Source: Blautia sp. (GTDB taxonomy: Bacteria; Bacillota; Clostridia; Lachnospirales; Lachnospiraceae). Taken from it: a stretch of 54,924 nt of DNA. The translations under genes and the position numbers were made by a program. The stretch is taken from positions 1 through 54,924 of the forward strand of contig JAFWGA010000011.1 in assembly GCA_017515325.1 (NCBI GenBank). The letters run 5' to 3'. Positions 26,366 to 34,427 of the stretch are shown here, in pieces. Below the pieces are notes generated by a model that saw only the letters and a program-made list of their open reading frames with translations, was not told where the DNA came from and did not search any database. Positions within the stretch are counted from its first letter, which is position 1, and the number at the start of each line of letters is the position of its first letter.

Positions 26366-26411
26366 AACGTCCTGAAATCAGCGAACCAGCTGCTTTCTCA
26401 GGACGTTTTTT
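26366..26411. terminator. bidirectional terminator
   Basis: A 10-bp stem (AACGTCCTGA with its complement) is flanked by an A-tract on the left and a T-tract on the right. It can therefore end both the plus-strand small-peptide transcript and the convergent minus-strand series. Confidence 0.9.
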
Positions 26412-26424
26412 GCTGCGCAGTTTT

Positions 26425-27456
26425 TTAGGGAACCGTGATCTCTTTCGGTGCACTCCAGGTACTGTACCAGACGGAAGAGCCAACCTTCTTATAGGAACGG
26501 ATGCGGATATAGTATTTCTTTTTGCTTTTCAGGCTTTCAAACAGATATGAACTGATCCGGCAATCTGTCACCTTGGCTTTTACCGTTCCGGAACCAAACC
26601 CTTTATTGGTACAGGCAGACAGCTCATAACCGTCCGCCTGAGTATCAATGTTCCAGGAGGCCTTGGCCTCTCCTTCCTTTCCCTTGCTCAGGGATCGCAA
26701 TCCGATTTTCTTCAGGGTAATCTTGAAGGTGGCTTCTCCGGTCAGATTTTTATAGTCTCCCTTTCCCTTCACCGTGACAAGGGCGATTCCCACATTTTTA
26801 TTGTTTTTATAGGTAAGGGTATAATCAGCCTTTGTCACTGTTTTCCCCTTTACCGTCACCTTGACCGTCGGCCTGTGTTCCTTACCGTCATAGACATAAG
26901 AGGTCTTCGACAGACTCACGGAAAGCTTAGCTGTCTGACCCGAAGTCCCTGGCTTTTTCCGGGAGGACGTTTTGCGGACAATTTTAAAGGAAACGGAACG
27001 GGTACCGGTAAAGGAGCCCTTCCCCGTCAAAGTGACACGAGCCGTCCCAACTTTTGTATTATTGGAGTACTTAACCGTGTAATCGGTATTCTTTTTCAGA
27101 CGGGTTCCCTGGTAGCTGATGGTGATGGAGGGAGTGACAGGCTGACCTGTATAGGCCTGATCCGGTATCGCCTTGATCTCACATTGACTGAGAGGGTGGG
27201 TCGTCACCCCCAGAAGATCCAGAAGATTCCCCAGTCCGGCCAAAAAACCGTCCTGACCTTCCGATGGAACAGATTCTTCCGCACCATTTCCAAGCAGCTC
27301 CTGCAGTATCTCCCCTAAATCCAGGCTTCTCTCCTTGCTAAGCACAGTTTTGTCTGTTGGCGCAATAGCTTCCGCGCCCTGGGTCATGACAGGAGGCACC
27401 ACCAGAAAAACCAAAAGCAAAAGAAAACGGATTCTTGTGAAAACATCTTTTTTCAA
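26425..27456 (-). CDS. secreted protein with two Ig-like repeats and a C-terminal Fn3-like domain
   Basis: 343 residues. A signal peptide (about 1-28) precedes an acidic spacer and two repeats of about 65 residues, near 95-160 and 178-246, each with the pattern 'Y-G-x-P/R-V/T-x-x-x-V ... G-T/A-DYTxxYxNNxxVGxAxVTxxGKGxYxGT'. A fibronectin type III-like domain follows (ADGYELSACTNKGFGSGTVK; KKKYYIRIRSYKKVG). Such modules are common in clostridial cell-surface proteins and usually mediate binding or act as spacers. No sortase motif, SLH or choline-binding module is visible. It follows yhaN in the same direction after 43 nt. Confidence 0.85.
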   Translation of the reverse strand: MKKDVFTRIRFLLLLVFLVVPPVMTQGAEAIAPTDKTVLSKERSLDLGEILQELLGNGAEESVPSEGQDGFLAGLGNLLDLLGVTTHPLSQCEIKAIPDQAYTGQPVTPSITISYQGTRLKKNTDYTVKYSNNTKVGTARVTLTGKGSFTGTRSVSFKIVRKTSSRKKPGTSGQTAKLSVSLSKTSYVYDGKEHRPTVKVTVKGKTVTKADYTLTYKNNKNVGIALVTVKGKGDYKNLTGEATFKITLKKIGLRSLSKGKEGEAKASWNIDTQADGYELSACTNKGFGSGTVKAKVTDCRISSYLFESLKSKKKYYIRIRSYKKVGSSVWYSTWSAPKEITVP

Positions 27457-27499
27457 ACGATGCCCTCCTCCCTAATTAAAGCTCCGTATCACTGTTCCG

Positions 27500-29092
27500 T
27501 CAGGACAATTTCAGCTCGTGGTATTCCAGTCCTGCCTCATCCAGCAATCTTCCCTCCCGGTCTGAACAGGTACAGAGGATGACCTGCCTTTCCTGGCGGG
27601 AAAGCCAGGTCAAGGCGGCAGTCAACCGTTCTTCATCGTACATGCCGAAGACATCATCCAGGACAATAGGAAAGTGTTTTCCTTCGCACAAAAGCTCTGC
27701 AGAAGCCATACGAAAAGCGAAGAAGATCTGCTCAATCGTTCCCCGGCTCAATTGCTCCACATCAACGGATCGTTCCCGATCCATCACAGTCATATGAAGC
27801 TGCTCATCCAAAGATACCTGCTTGTATTTCCCATCGGTAAGTTCTGCCAGAATCTGGGAAGTTCTTGTCTGAAGATCCTCTCCTATCCTGCCTCGGATCG
27901 CATCTGAAGCCTCCCTGATGCGGGTAAGAGCCAGATTGAGCGCTTCTATCTCCTCATCCCAGGTTCCCCTCTCATAGAGCAGATCCTCCTGGGCCTGATA
28001 TTCCGATCGGACATTCTCCAGGGAAGATAAAAGCTCCTTCTCCTGCTCTCTTAGCTGAGCAATCGACCAATCCAGCTTCTCACGCAGGCGGTTTTTCCTT
28101 TTTCTTTCATGCTCCTTCTGATCCAGCGATCTGTACAGCCTGATCCTGCGTTCACTTGCTTTCCTTGCCATTATGATATTCCGCACCAGCAGCCATACTC
28201 CACCGAGAGAGAGTCCTGCCCATAAAAAGCCATAGATCATCCTGTTTCCCTGGGCAGGTATTCCCAGCAGAAGAAGAGTAAGAAACACCACTGTTCCCAT
28301 CCCGCCCAAAATCGAGAGGAGCAGGTATATTCTCTGCGCTTTTTGCAGACGCAGCAACCTTGGCTCCTTTTCCAGAGTCTTTTTCGGATTTGCTTCTATG
28401 GCACCAAGGCTGTCACGATGTGGAACCATTTCGACCAGCTTGTTCTGGACTGACGTCAGCTCCTTTTCCCAGATCTCCTCCTTGGCATGCAGCTTGTCTA
28501 TCTCCTGCTCAAGCTGCCTGGAGCGTTTCTCTTTCTGATCCATAAAGCCCTTGCGATACAGCTTCAAAAGCTGTTCCGCCTTATCCGGCCGAATCCTGCT
28601 GTCGGCCGCCCCCTGGCAGGAGGCCATATAGTTGGTCAGCTCCCTTGTCAGATCAGGACCGGTCACACTCTTGAGCTGGCCGACAGCAACAGTATTGTCG
28701 TAGACTGCCTCGCTGACCCCTCCCAGCAAAATCTCCAGCTCTCTTTGGGTATGCCTCCTGCCGGTATCAAGCTCTGTCAGTTCAAATCGATGGTGTGTCC
28801 TGCTGAAATTCCTGGTGAGCCGGTACTCTTTTCCATCGGTGGAAAACCAGATCGTCCCTCCGAAGGTATCCGGATTCTCCCAAGGCTCATAGCTGGAATA
28901 GGTATCTTTGCCGGCAGCCTTCCCCCGTTTCCTGGTCATGCCGAAAAGCATGCCACGCAGAAAATGATAAAAGGTAGTCTTTCCGCTCTCATTAGAGCCG
29001 GAAAGTACATTCAGCCCATCGGAAAGCTCCAGCGTACAATCCTGAATCTTACCAAAATTGCGAATGATAATTTTGTTGATCTGCATGAACAT
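27500..29092 (-). CDS. yhaN: membrane-anchored SMC/SbcC-like ATPase (YhaN type)
   Basis: 530 residues. The N-terminus begins INKIIIRNFGKIQDCTLELS with Walker A GSNESGKTT (32-40). Coiled-coil stretches follow, with two membrane helices in the middle (YLLLSILGGMGTVVFLTLLL and YGFLWAGLSLGGVWLLV). The C-terminal ATPase half has LSRGTIEQIFFAFRMA (signature) and PIVLDDVFGMYDEERL (Walker B). Internal membrane helices within an SbcC-like ATPase are the mark of B. subtilis YhaN. It sits directly after the SbcD-like nuclease gene (12-nt gap), so the two should form a nuclease complex like SbcCD. It is shorter than B. subtilis YhaN, mostly in the coiled coils. Confidence 0.85.
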   Translation of the reverse strand: MFMQINKIIIRNFGKIQDCTLELSDGLNVLSGSNESGKTTFYHFLRGMLFGMTRKRGKAAGKDTYSSYEPWENPDTFGGTIWFSTDGKEYRLTRNFSRTHHRFELTELDTGRRHTQRELEILLGGVSEAVYDNTVAVGQLKSVTGPDLTRELTNYMASCQGAADSRIRPDKAEQLLKLYRKGFMDQKEKRSRQLEQEIDKLHAKEEIWEKELTSVQNKLVEMVPHRDSLGAIEANPKKTLEKEPRLLRLQKAQRIYLLLSILGGMGTVVFLTLLLLGIPAQGNRMIYGFLWAGLSLGGVWLLVRNIIMARKASERRIRLYRSLDQKEHERKRKNRLREKLDWSIAQLREQEKELLSSLENVRSEYQAQEDLLYERGTWDEEIEALNLALTRIREASDAIRGRIGEDLQTRTSQILAELTDGKYKQVSLDEQLHMTVMDRERSVDVEQLSRGTIEQIFFAFRMASAELLCEGKHFPIVLDDVFGMYDEERLTAALTWLSRQERQVILCTCSDREGRLLDEAGLEYHELKLS

Positions 29093-29104
29093 CCATCTTT
29101 CGTG

Positions 29105-30214
29105 TTAGTGTGTCTCCAAAAGCGCCTGCAGCCCATAAAACAAGGCCTTTTCCTCAACCGGATCCCAATCGTCGGATCTGCCGATGGCTTCCGGAAAAAA
29201 GGAAGCGATATAGTCACCGATCAAGGTGCTCCGGTAAGCGTTATACAATTCCTTTAGCTCATAATGGGGTTTGGTATTATCCTGTATCTCCAGAACATTT
29301 CCCAGCCTCTTGAGACGTTCCGGTATGAACATCTGTTCCGGTGCTCTGAAACCGTTGAGAATAATCCGATAGATATTCCCCGCCCCTTCTGAACGGACCC
29401 TGGTCTGTACCTGTTCCTCCAGGGAGACCTGTGTGTCCTCTGGGGTAACATCCACAACCAGGTCAACATAACTTCTTCTGGCCGCGGGGACAAAACGGGT
29501 TCTGAGAATTCCCTTCTGCGTCCATCCGACAATATAACCGTGTTCTCCTGTATCGTTTCTGTCCAGGGGCTCCAAAGCGCCGGAATAGGCAGCTCTGTCA
29601 CGGATCAGTATCTGGGGCTTGTGAATATGCCCCAGGGCAATGTAATCAAACCCGGATCGGGAGATTGCCCGCAGATCTATAGGAATATGCCTGGCATCCC
29701 CCCCGTGTGCCAGAAGAATGTGAAACTCCTCAAAAGGCTCCTGATCCTCTTCTTTGATCTGAAATTCCTCCTGATCTGACCAAGGGACAAGCTCTTCATA
29801 CAAAGCCTGGGTAATCTCCTGATGTTCATAGCTAAGGCCGTAAATATAAACAGGAAGAAGAGGATCCTTCACCCTCTCCGGCTTTTCTCCGGAAAAGAAA
29901 TATACATTGTCAGGCCATGTGAATCTGCGATAAGCAGAATCCTCCTTCAGATAGTCATGATTTCCTGCCATGACGAAAACGCGGGTCTGAGGAATCTGTT
30001 CAAAGAGCGCAGAAACCTCCCTCAGCTCCTGCAGCAGGGGCTGTCCGTGAAAAAGATCACCGGCAATCAGCAGAAAATCCACGGACTCCTCCCGGATTGT
30101 AGCGATAACCTGGCGGAAGGTATCCCATATCTCCTCCTGCCGTCTTGCGGACCAGGGATATCCCCTGTCCGGAACGGCGCCCAGATGTACATCCGCCAGA
30201 TGGATAAATCTCAT
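29105..30214 (-). CDS. yhaO: SbcD/Mre11-like DNA repair nuclease (YhaO type)
   Basis: 369 residues. The calcineurin-like phosphoesterase motifs are all visible: DVHLG (8-12), GDLFHG, AGNHD, and ALGHIHKPQI with the metal-binding histidines. The C-terminal part (about 270-369) fits the capping region used for dimerisation with the ATPase subunit. It precedes yhaN with a 12-nt gap and follows asnS after 34 nt. It probably acts as the nuclease partner of YhaN on blocked DNA ends or hairpins. Confidence 0.9.
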   Translation of the reverse strand: MRFIHLADVHLGAVPDRGYPWSARRQEEIWDTFRQVIATIREESVDFLLIAGDLFHGQPLLQELREVSALFEQIPQTRVFVMAGNHDYLKEDSAYRRFTWPDNVYFFSGEKPERVKDPLLPVYIYGLSYEHQEITQALYEELVPWSDQEEFQIKEEDQEPFEEFHILLAHGGDARHIPIDLRAISRSGFDYIALGHIHKPQILIRDRAAYSGALEPLDRNDTGEHGYIVGWTQKGILRTRFVPAARRSYVDLVVDVTPEDTQVSLEEQVQTRVRSEGAGNIYRIILNGFRAPEQMFIPERLKRLGNVLEIQDNTKPHYELKELYNAYRSTLIGDYIASFFPEAIGRSDDWDPVEEKALFYGLQALLETH

Positions 30215-30248
30215 CCTCGCGCCTCCTTATTTCTTCAAAGCGTTGGTA

Positions 30249-31640
30249 TTACAGGTCACAATTGCCCACTGTACGCGGGAAGGGCACAACGTCACGGATA
30301 TTTCCCATACCGGTCAGATACATGACGCAGCGCTCAAAGCCCAGCCCAAAGCCGGCATGCCGGGTAGTTCCGTATTTCCGAAGATCCAGATAAAAATCAT
30401 AATCCGCTTCCTTCATACCCAGCTCATCCATTCTTGCCTTTAACTTGTCATAATTCTCTTCTCTCTGGCTGCCGCCGATGATCTCACCGATCCCAGGCAC
30501 CAGACAGTCCATAGCGGCCACCGTCCTGCCATCCTCATTCAGCTTCATATAAAAGGCTTTTATCTCCTTGGGATAGTCAGTGACGAATACGGGGCGTTGA
30601 AACACCTGCTCTGTCAGATAGCGCTCATGTTCTGTCTGCAGGTCGCTTCCCCAGTGAACCTTATAGTCAAATTTGTCGTTGTTCTTCTGCAGGATCTCTA
30701 CCGCTTCTGTATATGTGACATGACCAAACTCCGAATTCACCACGTGGTTAAGGCGTTCCAACAGGCCTTTATCGACAAAGGTATTGAAGAAGGCCATCTC
30801 CTCCGGCGCATTTTCCAGGCAATAGCTGATGATATATTTGATCATAGCCTCCGCCAGATCCATGTCATCCTGCAGGTCATAGAAGGCGCATTCCGGCTCT
30901 ATCATCCAGAACTCTGCGGCATGACGGGTGGTATTGGAGTTCTCCGCCCGGAAGGTTGGCCCGAAGGTATAGATATTGCGGAAGGCCTGGGCAAAGGTCT
31001 CTCCGTTGAGCTGGCCGCTCACGGTAAGATTTGTTTCCTTTCCAAAGAAATCCATGGAAAAATCCACATTTCCCTGTCCGTCAAGGGGTGGATTCGCGGG
31101 ATCAAGGGTAGTCACCCGGAACATCTCGCCGGCCCCCTCTGCGTCACTGCCCGTAATCAGAGGAGTATGGACATAGACAAACCCCCTCTCCTGGAAAAAT
31201 TTATGAATGGCATAGGCACAAAGGGATCTGATGCGGAACACAGCCTGGAACATATTCGCCCTTGGCCTTAGATGAGTGATCGTGCGCATATACTCCAGGG
31301 TATGACGCTTCTTCTGCAAGGGATAATCCGGAGCGGACGCCCCCTCCACACATACCGTCTCGGCCTGAATCTCAAAAGGCTGCTTTGCCTGCGGTGTCGC
31401 CACCAGCTTTCCGGATACGATGATCGCGGCACCCACGTTCAGCCTGGAGATCTCGGCAAAGTTTTCCATCGTATCATGGTAGACGACCTGTACCGGATTG
31501 AAAAAGGTTCCGTCATGCAAAACGATAAAGCCAAAGGCCTTTGAATCACGGATGCTCCTGACCCAGCCTCCGACAGTGACGTCCTGATCCAGATATTGTG
31601 TTGTGTTCCTAAATAATTCCCTAACTGTGATTAAATCCAT
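30249..31640 (-). CDS. asnS: asparaginyl-tRNA synthetase
   Basis: 463 residues, class IIb. An N-terminal OB-fold anticodon-binding domain ([19 protein letters not shown], 22-40) precedes the catalytic core with motif 2 ([21 protein letters not shown]) and motif 3 ([15 protein letters not shown]). The presence of AsnRS means tRNA-Asn can be charged directly. It is 80 nt downstream of galT; no clear promoter or T-box is visible in that gap, so it may be read from the gal transcript. Confidence 0.96.
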   Translation of the reverse strand: MDLITVRELFRNTTQYLDQDVTVGGWVRSIRDSKAFGFIVLHDGTFFNPVQVVYHDTMENFAEISRLNVGAAIIVSGKLVATPQAKQPFEIQAETVCVEGASAPDYPLQKKRHTLEYMRTITHLRPRANMFQAVFRIRSLCAYAIHKFFQERGFVYVHTPLITGSDAEGAGEMFRVTTLDPANPPLDGQGNVDFSMDFFGKETNLTVSGQLNGETFAQAFRNIYTFGPTFRAENSNTTRHAAEFWMIEPECAFYDLQDDMDLAEAMIKYIISYCLENAPEEMAFFNTFVDKGLLERLNHVVNSEFGHVTYTEAVEILQKNNDKFDYKVHWGSDLQTEHERYLTEQVFQRPVFVTDYPKEIKAFYMKLNEDGRTVAAMDCLVPGIGEIIGGSQREENYDKLKARMDELGMKEADYDFYLDLRKYGTTRHAGFGLGFERCVMYLTGMGNIRDVVPFPRTVGNCDL

Positions 31641-31720
31641 ATTTTTATTGTCCTTTAACTTTTTTAATTACTGCGGAATCATGCCGCTTGCAGATTGTTT
31701 ATTCATTTCTTATCTTATCG

Positions 31721-33211
31721 TTAAAGAGTGGCAATAAACCGATCGAAGGCGGCTCTTCCCTCTTTTGTGCATTTGAATACCCCTGCATCCTCCAGAACAT
31801 GGACAAAGACGGTGCCAACCTCATGCTGAAGGATCTGATGAACGTTTTGTTCATCGATTCTCTCATATCGGGGAAGGAATTCCCTGACCCAGTCGGCGTG
31901 CTTGACAAGATCCGGATGAGAAGCCACATCCTTCCCGGAAACCAGATATTCTCCCAGGAGTTTCAGCTCCTCCTTCAGGCGGGAGGGAAGTACTGCCAGC
32001 CCCATAACCTCTATCAGGCCGATGTTTTCCTTCTTGATATGATGATACTGCGCATGGGGATGAAACAGGCCCAGGGGATGCTCTTCTGTGGTGATATTGT
32101 TCCGTAGGGTGAGATCCAGTTCAAACAGACCTTCCCGCATTCTTGCTATGGGCGTGATGGTATTGTGAGGCTCTGAATCGGTCTCGGCAAAGATAAAGGC
32201 AGCTTCATCCGAATATCCCCGCCAGGTCTCAAGGATATGCGCTGCCAGATCTACCAGCTTTTCATCATCCTTGTGACGGATCCGGATCACCGACAATGGC
32301 CAGTGGACAATCCCCGCCTCAACATCTTCATAGCCGGGTATCACGATACTCTTTTCCATCCCGGCTTTTTCCATGGCAAAGGTATAATGCCCCCCCTGAA
32401 AATGATCGTGGCTCAGGATGGAGCCCCCGACGATGGGAAGATCCGCATTGGAACCCAGAAAATAATGGGGAAAGAGCTTAACAAAATCGAACAGCTTGCG
32501 GAAGGTCGCCCGTTCGATCTTCATAGGCGTGTGAATCCGATTGAAGACAATGCAGTGTTCATTATAGTAGACATAAGGCGAATACTGCAGCGCCCAGGGT
32601 GAATCATTGATTGTCAGCGGAATAATCCTGTGGTTATTCCGGGCCGGATGGTTTGCCCTGCCTGCATATCCCTCGTTTTCCGCACAGAGCAGGCATTTGG
32701 GATAGCTGCTGGCCTTCATCAGCTTGGCCGCAGCGATTTCCTTCGGGTCTTTTTCCGGCTTGGACAGATTGATGGTGATATCGATATCTCCGTAGGGGCT
32801 TGCTGTCTTCCATTTCTCGTCCTTGGCAATCCGGTAACGACGGATATAGTCACTGTCCTGGCTAAAGCGATAATACAGATCCGTAGCCTGACGGGGAGAG
32901 ATTTCATACTGCTCCCAAAACTTCTTCTGCAGCTGAGAGGGACGTGGGAGAAGACAGTTCATCAGCCTGGTATCGAAAAGATCCCGCTGGGTGACGGTAT
33001 CCTCGATCAGCCCTCGCTTCACCGCTTCGTCCAAAAGCTCCTTCAGGATGTCTTCCAGCTCCTCTTCGGGGCATTCTCCCTCCGGATCCGTATATTCATC
33101 CTCCTTCATGACATCCAGGATCAGATTCGTGGTGTAGATGACCTCCGATTCAGAAATCAGTTCCTTCCTGAGTCCATAATTCACCAGCTTCCTGACAGCT
33201 TCATCAAGCAT
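31721..33211 (-). CDS. galT: UDP-glucose-hexose-1-phosphate uridylyltransferase, type 2 (Firmicute) family
   Basis: 496 residues, the length of the larger GalT family found in lactobacilli and clostridia, distinct from the roughly 350-residue E. coli form. It exchanges the nucleotide between UDP-glucose and galactose-1-phosphate in the Leloir pathway. Recognisable segments are the N-terminal RPSQLQKKFWEQYEISPRQA, the catalytic-region GGSILSHDHFQGGHYTFAM and the histidine-rich LGLFHPHAQYHHIKKENIG. It is 18 nt after galK and in the same direction. No galE or galM is in the window. Confidence 0.95.
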   Translation of the reverse strand: MLDEAVRKLVNYGLRKELISESEVIYTTNLILDVMKEDEYTDPEGECPEEELEDILKELLDEAVKRGLIEDTVTQRDLFDTRLMNCLLPRPSQLQKKFWEQYEISPRQATDLYYRFSQDSDYIRRYRIAKDEKWKTASPYGDIDITINLSKPEKDPKEIAAAKLMKASSYPKCLLCAENEGYAGRANHPARNNHRIIPLTINDSPWALQYSPYVYYNEHCIVFNRIHTPMKIERATFRKLFDFVKLFPHYFLGSNADLPIVGGSILSHDHFQGGHYTFAMEKAGMEKSIVIPGYEDVEAGIVHWPLSVIRIRHKDDEKLVDLAAHILETWRGYSDEAAFIFAETDSEPHNTITPIARMREGLFELDLTLRNNITTEEHPLGLFHPHAQYHHIKKENIGLIEVMGLAVLPSRLKEELKLLGEYLVSGKDVASHPDLVKHADWVREFLPRYERIDEQNVHQILQHEVGTVFVHVLEDAGVFKCTKEGRAAFDRFIATL

Positions 33212-33229
33212 GCATCTTCCCCCTCTCTT

Positions 33230-34405
33230 TTACAGCCTGCGGGCGCCATCGCCAATCTCGACGACATAGAATTCCGCCTCATGGCCAACCTGGTCTTTAT
33301 AGGCCTTCCCAATATTCTGGATAAAGGAATCCACCTGATCGTTTTCCACGATACTGACCGTACAGCCGCCAAATCCTCCTCCGGTAATGCGCGATCCCAG
33401 GACACCGGGATGCTTCCAGGCCAGCTCAGCCAGAAGATCGCATTCCGGGCATGAGGTCTCATAATCGTCCCGCAGCGAGACATGGGATTCATTGATCAGC
33501 CTGCCAAACTCTGTAATGTCCTTTCTCTTCAAGGCTTCCACCGCCCGCAGGGTACGCTGGTTCTCATATACGGCATGTCTGGCTCTTCTGCGGCAGATAT
33601 CGTCTGTGATGACTGCCTTGTTGGCTTCAAAGGTCGCCTCGTCAAGATCTCCGAGACTATTGATATCCACCACCTTCTTCAGCTGAGCCAGGGCTGTCTC
33701 GCATTCCCGGCGTCTGTCATTGTAGGCGGAATTGACCAGGCTGTGTTTGACCTTACTGTTGGTAATGACGATTTTCGCATTCTCCAGAACAATATTGGCA
33801 TACTCATAGTTCAGGGTACTCGTATCAAGAAAGATGGCACAGTCCTTCTTTCCCATGGCACTGGCAAACTGATCCATGATCCCACAGTTCATCCCATTAA
33901 AATTGTTCTCGGAATACTGACCGATCAGGGCCAGATCCACATTACTCAGCTGGGAAAAACCGTACAGGTCTCTCAGAACAGTTCCTGTCAGAACCTCCAA
34001 AGAGGCAGAGGAGGAAAGACCGGAGCCGCTGGGGATGGTCCCGTAAATCAAAAAGTCAAAGCCGGTATCGCAGACATATCCTCGCTTGGCAAAGGTCCAT
34101 ACCACTCCCTTGGGATAATTGGTCCAGCCGGCCTTTTCCGAAGGGGTAAGATCGTCAAGGGAACTCTCAATCAGGCCTGCCCGGGAAAAATTCATGGAGT
34201 AAAAGCGCAGCTTTCGATCCTGCCTTTTTCTGGCAAGGCCGTAGGTGCCGATCGTCAGGGCACAGGGAAAAACATGCCCTCCGTTATAGTCGGTGTGTTC
34301 ACCGATCAGATTGACACGACCCGGGGCAAAATACCTTCTGATATCCGGGTCTGTACCAAATAATTCGTCAAATTTCGCCTGCATCTTGGCAAACAGTTCA
34401 TCCAT
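33230..34405 (-). CDS. galK: galactokinase
   Basis: 391 residues with the start at 34405, which has AAAGGAGA 7 nt upstream; a frame extension to 34441 would overlap the preceding gene. It phosphorylates galactose at C1. The galactokinase signature GRVNLIGEHTDYNGG (29-43), the GHMP-kinase ATP loop PSGSGLSSSAS and the C-terminal RITGGGFGGCTVSIV are all present. It forms a galK-galT pair and lies 22 nt after the 819-residue surface-protein gene. Confidence 0.96.
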   Translation of the reverse strand: MDELFAKMQAKFDELFGTDPDIRRYFAPGRVNLIGEHTDYNGGHVFPCALTIGTYGLARKRQDRKLRFYSMNFSRAGLIESSLDDLTPSEKAGWTNYPKGVVWTFAKRGYVCDTGFDFLIYGTIPSGSGLSSSASLEVLTGTVLRDLYGFSQLSNVDLALIGQYSENNFNGMNCGIMDQFASAMGKKDCAIFLDTSTLNYEYANIVLENAKIVITNSKVKHSLVNSAYNDRRRECETALAQLKKVVDINSLGDLDEATFEANKAVITDDICRRRARHAVYENQRTLRAVEALKRKDITEFGRLINESHVSLRDDYETSCPECDLLAELAWKHPGVLGSRITGGGFGGCTVSIVENDQVDSFIQNIGKAYKDQVGHEAEFYVVEIGDGARRL

Positions 34406-34427
34406 GGCCAGCTCTCCTTTCTTTTGT

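Noticed and set aside
26425-27456. CRISPR-like repetition in the secreted protein gene
   Set aside because: The repetition is at protein level between two Ig-like domains; DNA units are long and diverged, with no spacers.
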